Source: Nematostella vectensis
Lineage: Eukaryota; Cnidaria; Anthozoa; Actiniaria; Edwardsiidae
Reading direction: 5' to 3'
Assembly (NCBI RefSeq): GCF_932526225.1
Contig: NC_064036.1
Location: 13,137,181-13,201,180, forward strand
DNA length: 64,000 nt
Position numbers and translations under genes: made by a program
Part shown: positions 23,491 to 63,578 of the stretch, piece by piece
How positions within the stretch are numbered: the stretch's first letter is position 1
How the letters are laid out: each line of letters starts with the position of its first letter
Notes under the pieces: generated by a model
Databases searched by the model: none
The model's input: the letters and a program-made list of their open reading frames with translations, nothing else
Told to the model about the DNA's origin: nothing

Positions 23491-23747
23491 TTAAAGAGGC
23501 ATTGTCACAAGTTTACTTCCAGAGGTCCGACGGAAACCTCAACCGACAAGAAACAAAAGAATCTATTAGAATCCTCGCTTTTTAACAGGCCTTCCGCTCT
23601 AAATTACCAGTCACACCCTCAAAGAAACTTCCATGAGACAAACTGCTTTTACAATTTTTTATAAAAATTTTTCTCGTATCCCGTTAAAAATGATCGGAGA
23701 TTGTTAAGGAATCGACAGGAAGTAAACTGGTGACAATGCGGCTTTAA
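23491..23747. mobile_element. MITE with ~30-bp terminal inverted repeats
   Basis: The left end TTAAAGAGGCATTGTCACAA continues with GTTTACTTCC. The right end GGAAGTAAACTGGTGACAAT continues with GCGGCTTTAA. These are inverted copies with a few mismatches. The TTAA or TA at both borders is the likely target. The element is 257 bp, non-coding, with a related truncated copy at 21570-21783. Confidence 0.75.
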
Positions 23748-23749
23748 GT

Positions 23750-24536
23750 TTAAAATTTGTGTAACGCGATGGCATCTGAATTAATAGAAATACATTACTG
23801 TGAAGATTGAGAGTTTGTTTATACAAACATGCATGCGCTCACTGGTGCGACCCTTAAGCTCCTATATGGTTCAGCTAGCAATAAGGTGTTATAATGGACT
23901 TGAGCCAAGAGATCACGTGACTGTTTGGGTGGCAAACTAGCGCGCTCTCAGGCAAAATAACAGCAACAAAAAACAACTTATTCAACGCTTACTAAAAAAT
24001 ACTTTTTTCAGTAAGGGTTTAGTTTCATTTAAAGATTATATTTTTTCGTTGTCAGTAATTTCTGTTATTATTTTGGTTTGAATTTGCCACCCAGAAAGGT
24101 CATGTGATCTCTTAGCACAAGTCGCATATTGTTGAAAAAAAAAAAAACAAAAAAAAAAAACACGAAGATTCATGAAAAAAGGTGTTCCGATGGCGACTTC
24201 TCACACAGGCTAGGCCAAGAGTTTTTAAACTCGCCACAATCTCTCGTGAAAAAAGTTGGCCAAAAGAAACCTTGTAACGAATCCAAACAAGACAAAACGA
24301 AAAGTATGGACATGAAGAACTGAAGCAGACTTTATAACTTTATTCGCTATAAATACATGCATTTGTTTCATAAGATAAGTATCTCATATTTAGATGATTA
24401 ATATTTACACTTTGTGATATATAGCAAAGCTTTGTTATTAGATACTTTTGATTACTTGAAGACATTCAATATTTTTTAAATGATAAATAATTCTGATTTC
24501 TCCTCATACAAATCAAGTAATTTCATTTTGAATTGT
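23750..24536. other. Intergenic DNA and 3' flank of the minus-strand FAXC-like gene
   Basis: AT-rich sequence including an A-rich run at about 24134-24162. No gene is seen apart from the probable poly(A) signal at 24340-24345. Confidence 0.4.
24340..24345 (-). terminator. Probable poly(A) signal of the minus-strand FAXC-like gene
   Basis: AATAAA on the minus strand, about 190 bp after the stop codon at 24537. Called by motif and position only. Confidence 0.5.
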
Positions 24537-25836
24537 TCACTTTTTTTTCTTGCAGAATTCAAATGATTCACTCTTGATGACCTCGTCCCAGTCCGGATAA
24601 AACTCCTTCTTGATCCTCTGCGCATGATCAGCTAGATTCGGCAGTTCTCCACTGATCAGCTTCTCTTGCGGGCTCTCTTGCATGGTCCAGATCACATTTG
24701 CCACGATTCCAAACAGGGAGGCGTCCGCTTCCACGGGCCGGTCCCCGAACAGGTATGGCTTGTCCCCGAGTAGGGTGGAGACAGCGCGGAGGTCGCGTTC
24801 AGCAAGACTGTATACCTCCGCCTCAGTATGGCGACCCATGCCCTGGGCCTGGAGCTTTTTCTGGGTGTCACATCTGAAGCAACAAAAGGCGATCTTCTTG
24901 AAGAAGGAGTTGAAGCCGTACATCAGGTTATCTCTGAACTGTGTGGCGTAGCCGCTACACCAGCGATGGTACAATAAGGTCCTTTGGGCGGAATAGACAA
25001 GATAATGAGATAACTCTGTTGATACAAAATCATCGCCATGCTATAAAATTGAGGTTCACTAGGACGGATGCTTAAGTCCGCATGTTATTAATCTTTAATG
25101 CAAATATAAAAAGGATAATCTTAGCACAATTTTGTTTTCGTAGAAAATACATTATCATTAAGCAAAAGATGGGTCATGATTCATCATAACCCGAGGCTAT
25201 TCCACACGAGTAACCCCACTCAGACGTCATGTAAGCTGGCGTGACAAGGACTGGCCACGCTTGAGCAGCAGAGGCAGTAAACAACACACACCGCAAAATA
25301 CAACATTGAAACCACCAGCCTGACCACAGGCGTTAGGTGATTTTAGTGCAAGAAACTCCGACATGACTTAACGGAAGTAGTTCAAAATGGCGGCCATATG
25401 AAATCTCCTGGCTGCGGAATTTCTTTACGAAAGTACGAACAAACGCATACTATTAGGCTATAAACAACCTACAGTTTATCAAACATCCCACCAATCACCG
25501 CGCCACTCACCAGCTAGTGTGCTCGTCCAGCATAGCTGTAATCGTTGTTGCGGTAGCTTTTTGCTCCTCGCTCAAGTCTCGGTCCAGTTCCACGCCATAG
25601 CGCTCGTTCAGGTACGGTATACATCTTGCCGAGTGCACGACTACTTTGCCATCGTATTCTACCGCCGGCATGTTCACCTTATCGATATTCTCGCACGCGG
25701 TGTTGACGTGGTACTGGATGTTTGCCATGCGTGCGTAAGTCTCCAGCTTCAGGCACGATGGTGAGATGCTAGGTACAGGCAGCTTGGCGAACCGGGGGAA
25801 AATACGCAACACTAAAGTCTTGCTGTCAAATGCCAT
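24537..25836 (-). CDS. Failed-axon-connections-like (FAXC) GST-fold protein, copy A
   Basis: Two exons, 25511-25836 and 24537-24981, are joined within a Trp codon (TG|G), giving 256 residues. The N-terminal thioredoxin-like half has CLKLETYARMANIQY and VVHSARCIPYLNERY. The C-terminal helical half has LGDKPYLFGDRPVEADASLF. These are the hallmarks of the metaxin/FAXC group of glutathione-transferase-fold proteins. The Drosophila relative acts in axon development. A role here is unknown, and FAXC proteins are not established transferases. I start at the ATG at 25836 because homology begins there; an in-frame ATG at 25881 would add 15 residues. The gene is head to head with copy B, about 1.9 kb apart, and nearly identical to it. 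Differences include HTSW for KTSW and a LINE of small changes in the 24850-24960 region. Confidence 0.85.
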
Positions 25837-26070
25837 CTTGTAATCAGGGAATATATTCTGCGTCTGGAAAAATAACTGCACTCTTTTCGGATCTTTCTCA
25901 GCTTTTTGTTGTTGAAAGTTTTTCTTTGGTTCTTTTTTCCTCTATGTGCTTGTTGTATTCAATATGAATTTGCAGCTTTTCTTCGGTAAGTTTTTTCGTT
26001 TTTCTTTGTGTTTCGCTTTTCTTGAGACTTGTTGTAATCCGTTTGACTTTTTCGCTTAATTCTTGGTTTA

Positions 26071-26076
26071 TTTATA
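26071..26076 (-). promoter_or_regulatory. TATA box of FAXC-like copy A
   Basis: TATAAA on the minus strand inside GGGTATAAATAAACCAA, about 240 bp upstream of the chosen ATG. It is conserved with copy B. Confidence 0.65.
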
Positions 26077-27563
26077 CCCAGTAGTGGCGATGCTTCAATG
26101 GATACACACGAGAATGTCGTAAATATCTAAATTTATTTGACCGCCACGTATTAATGAACTTCATGCTATATTGGACCGTGAAGGGTCTGATACGTCCGAA
26201 TTTAAATCTTCTTCCATATAACCCCATCTCCTTCTATGCGAAGATTCTTATGAGGTATAATAAGAAACGCTAAAAAAATCTATTCAACTCATTACATGTC
26301 TGCTCATGAGTAATCCTTAACAAATAAATCATTTTATCTACTTATTTTATTTTATGGAAAAACAAGTACAAGGGACGTTTTGATGTTTGCATCATTCGAA
26401 AGAACATTGGACCGGATGTGACGTCATAACATCTGTAATTATTCTGATGTAAACTCTTGGTTTAGGAAAACAGAGGCCCAGGAGTTCATGAAATACTTGA
26501 AAGCTCTTGCGATAAGGTGGACTTCGGGAGAGACAGGTAGAGCCAAGGTCTACCATTCAACTAAGTCTGCCGATTACGTATTTCTTTGCTAAAAAAAAGT
26601 AGAAATATCTTTTATGGAATACCCAATTTATCAATGATAGAAGTAGATTGACTTGCACAAGGCTTTTAGCCTGTGGCTTGTTGAAGAGAACCATTTGTAA
26701 CAGCGTTGTTGGTAATAAAAATAAGTTTTCAGAGGGGTAAAAAAGCGTGATCACAAATCTGCTACGAGATGACGAGCACCTGAAAACTTAAATTTTACAG
26801 AAACACAGCAACGAGGTACATCGAGTAATTCATCCTTGAAATACATGAAACCTATGCAAAACGAACTACAAGCGAAATAACGTTATGGATATAGGCTTGT
26901 TTATGGCCTTACTGGAATTGTATCGGGTTATTTTAGCTAAACTATACCTACATGAGCCAGGAGCGATAAATAACAAATGAACGCAACCAGCAACAACATA
27001 TGTAATTATCATAAGTGAAAAGAAAAAAAAAAGAAGAGGAAATTTACGCAAATAATATCAGGCGCTGGTATTGGACTAAATAGACGGGCTTTATGGTGTT
27101 CACAATAAAACTTCAAGCGTGAGTTATCGGGGGAAATGTTCATACTACGATAACTTTGTTTTGAAACACATAAAATCTAACCATCTATACAATAAAATGG
27201 TTACTGCAAACGGCTTCTTAAAACCAACTAACACCAACTAGTTAAAAAATTAATACAGAGTTATAAAAAAAACTTCGTTGAAGACGTCATGTCCGGTCCA
27301 GACGTAATGATGCAAACAGTACGGTTTGCAAACTGGAAAAAAAAACATTTCGCCTCAAAGAAAACTAAGTAAGAAAAATCAACAAAATTATGTTCGGTAA
27401 GGCTCTGTATGAACTAGTTATATATTGTTATGATTTTGCATAAGATTATCTTTAAGATTTATCGCTTTATAAGTGAATTTCCCGGCGGACATGCAAATGA
27501 AAACAAATTTAGACAGTTACGACATTATCTTACAATCTCATTGGAGCAGGACCACTCGAAAGG

Positions 27564-27569
27564 GTATAA
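27564..27569 (+). promoter_or_regulatory. TATA box of FAXC-like copy B
   Basis: TATAAA inside GGGTATAAATAAACCAA, about 190 bp upstream of the ATG at 27757. It matches the copy A core exactly. Confidence 0.7.
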
Positions 27570-27756
27570 ATAAACCAACATGCAGAACACACGAACTAAA
27601 ACAAGCATTTAGAGAATAGCACTAACAGAATTCGTTAGGCGACTGCTTTAAAAAGAACGCGACAACTTAAACAGAAAAAAGTTTCGCAAAAGTTTCCACA
27701 AAGAATTAACACTTATCCTAACAAGAAACGCAGACAGAACAAAATTACTACTGATC

Positions 27757-29091
27757 ATGGCCGATAATTCATCCAAGATGTTCGACAGCAAGACTTTAGT
27801 GTTGCGTATTTTCCCCCGGTTCGCCAAGCTGCCTGTACCTAGCATCTCACCATCGTGCCTGAAGCTGGAGACTTACGCACGCATGGCAAACATCCAGTAC
27901 CACGTCAACACCGCGTGCGAGAATATCGATAAGGTGAACATGCCGGCGATAGAATACGATGACAAAGTGGTCGTGCACTCGGCAAGATGTATACCGTACC
28001 TGAACGAGCGCTATGGCCTGGAACTGGACCGAGACTTGAGCGAGGAGCAAAAAGCTACCGCAACAACGATTACAGCTATGCTGGACGAGAAAACTAGCTG
28101 GTGAGTGGCGCGGTGATTGGTGGGATGTTTGTTAAACTGTAGGTTGTTTTATTAGCCCACCAGTAGGCGTTTCTGGTATTTTCGAGTTTTGGGGTGAGCA
28201 ATGTGATTTACTGCATTACATTGCTGCAAAGTTGCAATTTTCCGTTTTATCTTTTACGTACTGTGCATTTGACCATGTCACTTCATGACAAATTGTTCTC
28301 ATGAACGGCCAGCATGTTATGTTCCTTTGTCTGTTAATCGTTCGAAACAATCTTAGATGTTTAAGAACCACTAAATAAAAACTAAACGCAGTTTGGTGAC
28401 ATAGCGAAACCCCGCATCTAATTCTCGACAATTATCATTTATTGTGACTGACAAAATCTTTTTGTATTTGTAGAAAAAAACCCGCTATACCTGTTGTCAT
28501 CTTCTCTTGTATACCCCCTCATCTTCATCAACAGGACGCTGCTGCATCATGTTCCCTTCTAACCTTCTAATTCATCGTATGATCTTTCTAACAAGACGCT
28601 GTTGGATCATGTACCCTTGTGTATATTAATCGTAAGATCTTTCTAACAGGACACTGCATTACCATCGCTGGTGTAGCGACTACGCCAAACAGTACAAAGA
28701 CGAGCTGATGTACGGCCTAAACTCAATATTCAGGAAGATAGCGTTTTGTGTCTTTAAAAGTGACGCGCAAAAAAAACTTGAAGCGCAGGGCATCGGTCGC
28801 CATACTGAGGCGGAGGTATACAGTCTTGCTGAACGCGACCTCCGCGCTGTCTCCACCCTACTCGGGGACAAGCCATACCTGTTCGGGGACCGGCCCGTGG
28901 AAGCGGACGCCTCCCTGTTTGGAATCGTGGCAAATGTGATCTGGACCATGCAAGGGAGCCCGCAAGAGAAGCTGGTCAGTGGAGAACTGCCGAATCTAGC
29001 TGATCATGCGCAGAGGATCAAGAAGGAGTTTTATCCGGACTGGGACGAGGTCATCAAGAGTGACACGTTTGAGTCAGGAAAAAAGAAATAA
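27757..29091 (+). CDS. Failed-axon-connections-like (FAXC) GST-fold protein, copy B
   Basis: Two exons, 27757-28100 and 28650-29091, with donor GCTG|GTGAGT and acceptor TAACAG|GAC, give 261 residues. The intron splits the same Trp codon as in copy A. The N-terminal half has CLKLETYARMANIQY, which in this group replaces the usual glutathione-site features, and the C-terminal half has YLFGDRPVEADASLFG. The family is known from metazoan FAXC and metaxin-like proteins with a glutathione-transferase fold; the molecular function is unsettled. The first 40 or so bases of the intron are also nearly identical to copy A, which indicates a recent duplication or gene conversion. The stop codon overlaps an AATAAA (29087-29092). 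Confidence 0.88.
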
Positions 29092-29194
29092 AGAGCGGCT
29101 ATCTATCACATACTGCATGGGCTCTTTAGTTCACAAATAGTTTAGCACATTTGATACGTTATACTGCTGTGGTAGAAAGAATTGACCATAAACA

Positions 29195-29200
29195 AATAAA
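29195..29200 (+). terminator. Probable poly(A) signal of FAXC-like copy B
   Basis: AATAAA about 105 bp after the stop codon, with a second copy at 29213-29218. Called by motif and position. Confidence 0.5.
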
Positions 29201-29551
29201 TTGACAAAAACAAATAAATCTATGTTAATATCTGCCTGATATTTAACCAAATTTGGCAGTTGTGATTGCTTGTTAGAGCTAACTCTGTGGTTGATGTTTT
29301 TAACATTTGTTAGATGTTGTTTTTTGCATTGAGGCTGATAACACCATTTGCCATTCAGTCAAGCTCATCTCAGGAACACCCCCCCCCCCTTACTGAGCAA
29401 CATGCAAGACCCTTTGAAGAACACAAGGGGGGGCAGGCCACAGCTACTGGGGGGGGGGGGGCTAGGATTCCCTTTGGCTACAAAGGTCTTCCAAGGTCCA
29501 GGCAAGTGTTGTTGATGAGCATGACAAAAAATCGCAATCACATCTTTGGTG

Positions 29552-31780
29552 TTAGAAGAAGGGGTGGGGGGCAGCTACTGAAAAGGGGATACACAAGGAA
29601 CACCTACTGCTTCCAGTTAAGATACTTAGCATCAAAAAGAAACATGCAAATCATACCTGTGACATAATCTGGTGGGTTATCCATATTAAAATCTACCGGG
29701 TCTTCATCTGTCCCTACACATTCTCGCACACCTGTCTCTGTTTGGCATCGGTGACACATTCCCATCATTATACATCGCATTGTTCCAACCCCAAGAAATA
29801 CAATGCCACAAAATATAGCAGCAACTATTCCAGCTGTTGTCTGGGAAGTTGTGATGGCTGTAAAATAATTCACAAAAGAATCACTATGGCTACACAGCCC
29901 TACACCACCAAGCATGGGAGCAGAGGGTGCAGCCATCTCCATGCTCCTGTTCAACCCACATACCCCCAGTACCCCCATACCTGAGTTAGAGTTTGCAAAA
30001 AAGGATGCTTTGAATCCTGATGCAGTTTTGTCATCACCATTAGAGTAGAACTCGACACGTAAAGACTTTTTCTTCACAAGAATGTCTGAGGGAATCACTG
30101 AACCACAAAACTTAGCAATTTGATTTTCTATCTTTGGCAACATTCCATAGTAGATAGCAACATAGTCTAGGCATACTTTGTTGGTTGGTGGTGGTAGGTC
30201 AAAGGAACTGAAAAAAAATAGAGATACATATATAAACTTATACTTATACATATACTTTTTCAAGAAGATACAGTTTGGTACAACAAAGCTAATAAAACAT
30301 ATGCTTTAAGCACATGGTCTGATCTGGCCTTTCTCCCCGAATTTTCAAAGATTTTGTACAAAAAAATAAAGAAGTATAAGAAAATGTAAGAAAGAAGAAT
30401 AAAATAAAACTAGCAATAAAATTGGCCAATTCTTTTTTTTTAAATCATTGCTCCTTTCCTGTTATTAAAACTCCTGGATCCACCCCTGGAATTTGTACAA
30501 GCAGCACTTCCACACCAGATTTTAGTGTGCGTTTTTCTACTGAATAGATTAGCAGAGGACAGAATGGGTGACATTGGTCACTGTTATGGAATTCAATACA
30601 TGCAATACTCTTGTTGTTATGGAATTCAGTACATGCAATACTCTTGGGGCACGTGTACCTAAGATTATGCAAATCTAGCGTATAAATTAAGTGTGTGAGT
30701 TGTTTTACAGTGTTGAATAAATATCTGAAAAACGAAGTAAAACTCTGATTTGTGAGGCGAAAAACCATGGTTCTGTTTCAATAAGCTGTTTGTAATAACA
30801 GTGTTGTCAATACAACTGAAAGAAGGCTAATATTTCTATGAGTTGTTGTACAACACTGAAAGTAGACTTGTGTTTCTATGGGTTGCCTGTTACAAGAATT
30901 AATGTTTCTATGATTTGTCTGTTATAGTTAGTTGACCGCACAATACTTAAAGGTTAATTTTTCTATGAGTTGTCTGTAACATTTGGTTGTATGTATAACG
31001 CTAGAAGACTACTGTAATGCGTCTATGAACTGCCTGTATTACTGAGTTACCCATATGACACTGAAAGGAAGCTGCTGTAATGTGCTCTCCAATATGTAGA
31101 ACTGACCTGAATTTGAGTTGTATTTGCGGTGCACTCCCCTGCACAGTGATAGTCCATACACAGTTCTTGTCTGGAGGGTATGGTTTAGGGTGATTAGGTG
31201 ACATGAAAAAGCCTGTATTTGCTGTCAAGTGAGACCCACAATCAACTGGAATGAGAAAACAATGTAAATCAGCAGCAGTAACCAGGGGCTTAGCCAGGGG
31301 GGTGGCCAAGGTGGCCTGGGCTCTCCCTTTAAACAGCCAAAAATACAGTAAATGTATGAGACATTATCTAAAATACAGCGAAAAATGCTTTGAAAGTCCC
31401 TTTTGGGCCCCTTTCTGTTAAAAATCCTGGCTACGCCACTGGTAACCTATTGTTGCATTGTTACTTCTACTATTGTATTGTTTTTGCAGCTCTGAGTAAA
31501 AAGCGTGGTTCGAGAGGGGGGTAGGGTAGGTGTGGGGGAGGGGAGTAAGAAATATTAAATTTGATGAGAACAGTTATTCAACAATATTCAACTTGCATTT
31601 TGTTCTTACAAGTATAAAGTGCCCGGCAAAAAATGTTTTTTGGCTTTCACCATCTACGAGTAAAAGGGTACCCATACCTGCATAACAACTCTTTAGAATA
31701 CAGACCAGTAAAAGGAGTCCTGGAAAACAATTTATCACACAATTATTGTTACCTTCACTAGAAAAGAGTTGGCAGTCCAT
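29552..31780 (-). CDS. Small single-pass membrane protein with one CUB domain and a PPDY tail motif
   Basis: Exons in translation order are 31678-31780, 31107-31245, 29981-30207 and 29657-29857, with phases agreeing, and a candidate last exon at 29552-29577, for about 231 residues. The first exon ends in a hydrophobic run PGLLLLVCILKSCYA, a signal peptide or anchor. The next two encode one CUB domain with four cysteines in VDCG, KNCVW, VCLDYV and KFCG, a typical extracellular binding module. Then comes a membrane segment, TTAGIVAAIFCGIVFLGVG, and a short tail with paired cysteines and NPPDYV, a PPxY motif that could bind WW-domain proteins. The last exon is the weak point: acceptor TTTTCAG|TA at 29578-29579 leaves a 79-bp intron, and a similar acceptor about 130 bp further on is an alternative. 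The ligand and role are unknown. It is transcribed away from the NEK gene. Confidence 0.7.
31283..31441. mobile_element. MITE with GTAGCCAGG-type termini
   Basis: The left end CAGGGGCTTAGCCAGG and right end CCTGGCTACGCCACTG are inverted relatives. GTAAC flanks both sides as a likely 5-bp duplication. About 160 bp, non-coding, in an intron of the CUB gene. Related to the element at 3976-4313. Confidence 0.65.
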
Positions 31781-31813
31781 TATGGTTATTTTACGATCAC
31801 GATTACTTTGCAC

Positions 31814-33414
31814 TTTACTGGCCCATTCAAAGGAGGACCTTGGGGCATTCTACTAAGGCTTTATCATTAATTGTTAGTAAATGTTGTACGTAATGAGAGA
31901 TTTCCGTCGTCGAATAAATCAAACAACGTCATCACTATAGGTTTCTAAAAGATGGAATTCGCCTACAAACGGAACAAAAATAGAATACGATAAAATTCCC
32001 ACAGAAGTGTGAAAAAATTATTCCAACATATAATTAAAGTACCATATAAGCGTATGTTTACTAAACAAACGACGTTGAATTTAAGGCCTAAAATAAAAAT
32101 ACTGTTGGGGCTAAAATTCAAAAAGAATGAAATTAATTAATTAATTCACCTGAGGAAAATGTCAGAATATGCCCCATGGCTTGCTTGACAGTAAATGCTC
32201 ATTTGCACATCCAATATCCACGCATTGCTTGTTGCCTCTTCAAACAACCCAGGTATTGTCGCATTAATCTTATCGTTTCTGCTTCTTTGCTTTAAGGTGC
32301 GCACTCTAAACTGACAATTTCAACATCGAGACCATGGCCTAGACCTCTTTTCTATCACAAAAAAAAAATAAAATGACCTCCAATCTACAATGATCACTTT
32401 TCGCTAATGCACTTTTGTTGGTTGTCGGGAGAGTCGTACTTTGTGTCTTGGTATTGAAATGGCGCGTGGAAGAATGGTTGCAGTGTGAAATCGTCTATCT
32501 CACTGAACCGATCGCCACGATTCTCTCTCTTGGCCAAATACTTGACATTAGAAATGGTTATAATATGTTACAATACTTAAATGTTGGCGGATATGAGGAG
32601 ATGTTTAGAAATATGCGCAGCAAAACACGACAAAATGTTTACTCGCATGCCGAACCCGAAGAAATACTCCGTCGATATTCGCTCGGATACCGTCGAATTT
32701 CACTCGGTATCTGAATAAATTTGATTTTTTTAAATCCTTGAGGCATTATACATTTCTATTTGCGGTAATGATAACATTTGGCAGATTTTTTTTTTAAATT
32801 GAAGTATCCAAGTGTAGATTTTGAGATTTTACAGCGGAAGTTCTCGCTTTGAGCCAACTGGTTCTTTTTTCTCGAGTACCTGCGGGATCTTTCGGGATTT
32901 TCACGGGAAAGCAGCGGGTTTTTCGGTTGTTGTGGAAATGTGAGCCGGCCTAACGACTACCAACTACACTATTATAACACACGTCGATTGAATGGAGATT
33001 TAGCTAACTTTATGGTAAAAGCATCATTCGAACGAAGCAAGGATATCATCAGTGTTTAGGATTTAAAGGCGAGGTTAATGTTGTTTCGGACGTGGGACTC
33101 TCGTTTTGCGGGATCGTCTGGTTGACATCGCTCAAGAACTTTTCCCGAATTCCTTTTACCGCCAATATTTTGACCCCAAGTCAACTGATTAGATGTCTGT
33201 GCTCGCAGTCTGTAAACATGTGGGGATAAGGGTGGACTCATTATGACTTGAGCCATGTTTTGGGTGCATTTGCTCTATTTACTGAAAAATTAATTGTGTT
33301 GCCATGATGCATAAGGAACTGAGGAGGGCACCCAATTCTCCATTCTAACTTTGTGAAACTTCGGGAGTTCGTTCCTTGGAAAGTACTATGAGTTTCAGTA
33401 TAACTCCATGAAAT
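31814..33414. other. Divergent promoter region between the CUB and NEK-like genes
   Basis: No exon is supported. An open frame at 32415-32714 (plus) has no recognisable content. The region should contain the promoters of both flanking genes, but I see no TATA box at a convincing distance. Confidence 0.4.
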
Positions 33415-61361
<27,947 letters not shown>

Positions 61362-61384
<23 letters not shown>

Positions 61385-62232
61385 GTCTTATTTTATCTTA
61401 TAGCAATTGGCTTAGCCAAACCCTCCACGCTAGAGAAGGTCTTATTTTATCTTATATCAGTTGGCTTAGCAAAACCCTCCACTCTAGATAGGTCTTATTT
61501 TATCTTATATCAGTTAAACCCTCAACGCTAGAGTGGTCTTATTTTATCTTATATCAGTTGGCTTAGCCAAACCCTCAACGCTAGAGTAGGTCTTATTTTA
61601 TCTTATATCAGTTGGCTTAGCCAAACCCTCCACGCTAGAGAAGGTCTTATTTTATCTTATATCAGTTAAACCCTCAACGCTAGAGTGGTCTTATTTTATC
61701 TTATATCAGTTGGCTTAGCCAAACCCTCAACGCTAGAGTAGGTCTTATTTTATCTTATATCAGTTGGCTTAGCCAAACCCTCAACGCTAGAGAAGGTCTT
61801 ATTTTATCTTATATCAGTTGGCTTAGCCAAACCCTCCACGCTAGAGAAGGTCTTATTTTATCTTATATCAGTTGGCTTAGCCAAACCCTCCACGCTAGAG
61901 AAGGTCTTATTTTATCTTATATCAGTTGGCTTAGCCAAACCCTCCACGCTAGAGAAGGTCTTATTTTATCTTATATCAGTTGGCTTAGCCAAACCCTCCA
62001 CGCTAGAGAAGGTCTTATTTTATCTTATATCAGTTGGCTTAGCCAAACCCTCCACGCTAGAGAAGGTCTTATTTTATCTTATATCAGTTGGCTTAGCCAA
62101 ACCCTCCACGCTAGAGAAGGTCTTATTTTATCTTATATCAGTTGGCTTAGCCAAATCCTCAACGCTAGAGTAGGTCTTATTTTATCTTATATCAGTTTAG
62201 CTTAGACAAACCCTCCATGCTAGAGTAGGTCT
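61362..62232. repeat. 54-bp minisatellite that begins with the end of NEK exon 26
   Basis: About 15 units contain GCCAAACCCTCCACGCTAGA and GTCTTATTTTATCTTATATC. The first copy of GCCAAACCCTCCACGCTAGAG is coding (residues AKPSTLE, before the TAG at 61382-61384). Later units mostly read GAGAAGG where the first reads GAGTAGG. In those units the stop is absent and the 18-codon unit stays open. Confidence 0.95.
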
Positions 62233-62540
62233 TCTTCCATCTTCACCTCAATCAACGTCACCGTATTTTGAATACTGAAATATCTTATCTCTTATGAAAA
62301 TATTAATATCCATTGATTATTTTAGCAATAGCACGGAGCTCTTTTTATCGGAAGATTGGTCGAATTTCACAGTGAAGTGCACAGTGCATATTTTATTTGC
62401 TTAGATCTTACAGAGTCTTTCGTTACAGTGTCAATTTCGCATAGAAGTAAGGGAATAAGGCTAACTAACCCATTTTCGTCCTTTTTTGTTTATGAATCTG
62501 ATAACTAACTTGCTGTTTCTGTTTTATTTCCCCATCATAG

Positions 62541-62804
62541 AGTCAAGAAGCGAGTTGGGTAAGTTCGCAAAGAACAACATTAGAACCCAGCCCCTCATTA
62601 TGGTTGCTCCCCCTACCCCCCCCCCCCCCCCCCCCCCCCCCCCGTCACCTGTCCTCTATCACAAACAAAGCCTCTGTTCTGTTTTAAGTCTTCCGGGTGT
62701 TATATATGTATAATTACGTGTTCATAACTTAGGCCACCAGCGTCCCCGCTAGCATCACGGTCAAGCAAGACTTCGTTAGCTGCGCGCGCAGAGAGGCCAC
62801 ATGA
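62541..62804 (+). other. Candidate downstream NEK exons: 18-nt microexon and last exon
   Basis: At 62541-62558 an 18-base segment is bordered by CCCATCATAG and GTAAGT, both strong splice signals. At 62733 the acceptor CATAACTTAG opens a 23-codon frame with SITVKQDFVSC that ends in TGA at 62802-62804. In phase 0 the two would add 29 residues and a stop. Joining to exon 26 needs a donor near 61381 that avoids the TAG, and only a weak site (AAGGTCTTA in the repeat units) is available. The last segment is also open in a second frame. Confidence 0.35.
62612..62643. repeat. Poly-C run
   Basis: About 30 C bases interrupted once by TA near the start, between the two candidate exons. Similar homopolymer C or G runs occur at 34059-34074 and 40863-40880. 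Confidence 0.9.
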
Positions 62805-63128
62805 TCCGAGACGCCCTGTGGGCCGAGCGAGGTTCAGTCACGTGGGAGGCCGGACTAGACCAGGGTGAGTGCTGTAGCGCTAAACCGCTGACCTGGCACT
62901 GGTTTTCATTACCGTGGCCGCGTATCCTGCTACGACGTCACATGCAGCCACCGAACTCGCGATACGAGAACAAAAATTATGTTATTCCTCGGCCAAACAC
63001 GTTTTCAAATGTACATATGATTCCATAGGCTACAGTAGAACGTATATAGTCCTGGTGGCCGTTTTCGAATTTGTTTTGTATTTGGGCTGCCTGTGGTATA
63101 ATACGGCGCCATGTTGACGTGTGATCAG

Positions 63129-63295
63129 CCTCGTCCCCAGGATCTTGTGGATAATTTTCAATATTGCGTCTAGCTAAGAAGAACCGAAGAAGCCATATTG
63201 AAAATTACCCAGGAGAACCTGGGGGCGAGTTTGCGTCTAGCTAAGAAGAACTAAAGAAGCCATATTTACGTTACCCAGGATACCCTGGGGGCGAG
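63129..63295. mobile_element. Fold-back MITE with CCTCGYCCCCAGG termini and a duplicated half
   Basis: The left end CCTCGTCCCCAGG and right end CCTGGGGGCGAGG are inverted copies. The arm TAATTTTCAATAT pairs with ATATTGAAAATTA. The right half, with GCGTCTAGCTAAGAAGAAC and CCTGGGGGCGAG, is present twice in tandem, so one arm has been duplicated. Confidence 0.7.
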
Positions 63296-63578
63296 GTTGA
63301 TAAGTGTTGCCCATCTACGTTAGCATACTCTCCCCTAAAGGTTGCGAATTTGCTTCCGCGCAATTTAGAGGAAGTCAACATAATCGTGTTATGGAAAAAC
63401 ATTATCTGGCGACATAACATGTCGACGCAAATGTCGGTACTGGATAAAAACATCGACCCACGAAACTTTCCATTAAATCTCTTGAATCGTTTCTCCGAGG
63501 CTTTCACGTCTAGGAATAGTCTTTATTTTAATCCGCGTGAGTATTAAATGTATTTGCGTAAATCCTCGTGACGTTATC

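Larger units (their letters stand above)
25837..27756. promoter_or_regulatory. Shared intergenic promoter region between the two divergent FAXC-like genes
   Basis: About 1.9 kb between two start codons that point away from each other. Each side carries the same core, GGGTATAAATAAACCAA (minus near 26061-26078, plus near 27562-27577). The middle is AT-rich and shows no gene. The core elements belong to the inverted duplication, so both genes probably keep similar regulation. Confidence 0.6.

Noticed and set aside
32415-32714. A 99-residue frame between the CUB and NEK genes
   Set aside because: No recognisable features, and it lies in the expected promoter region.
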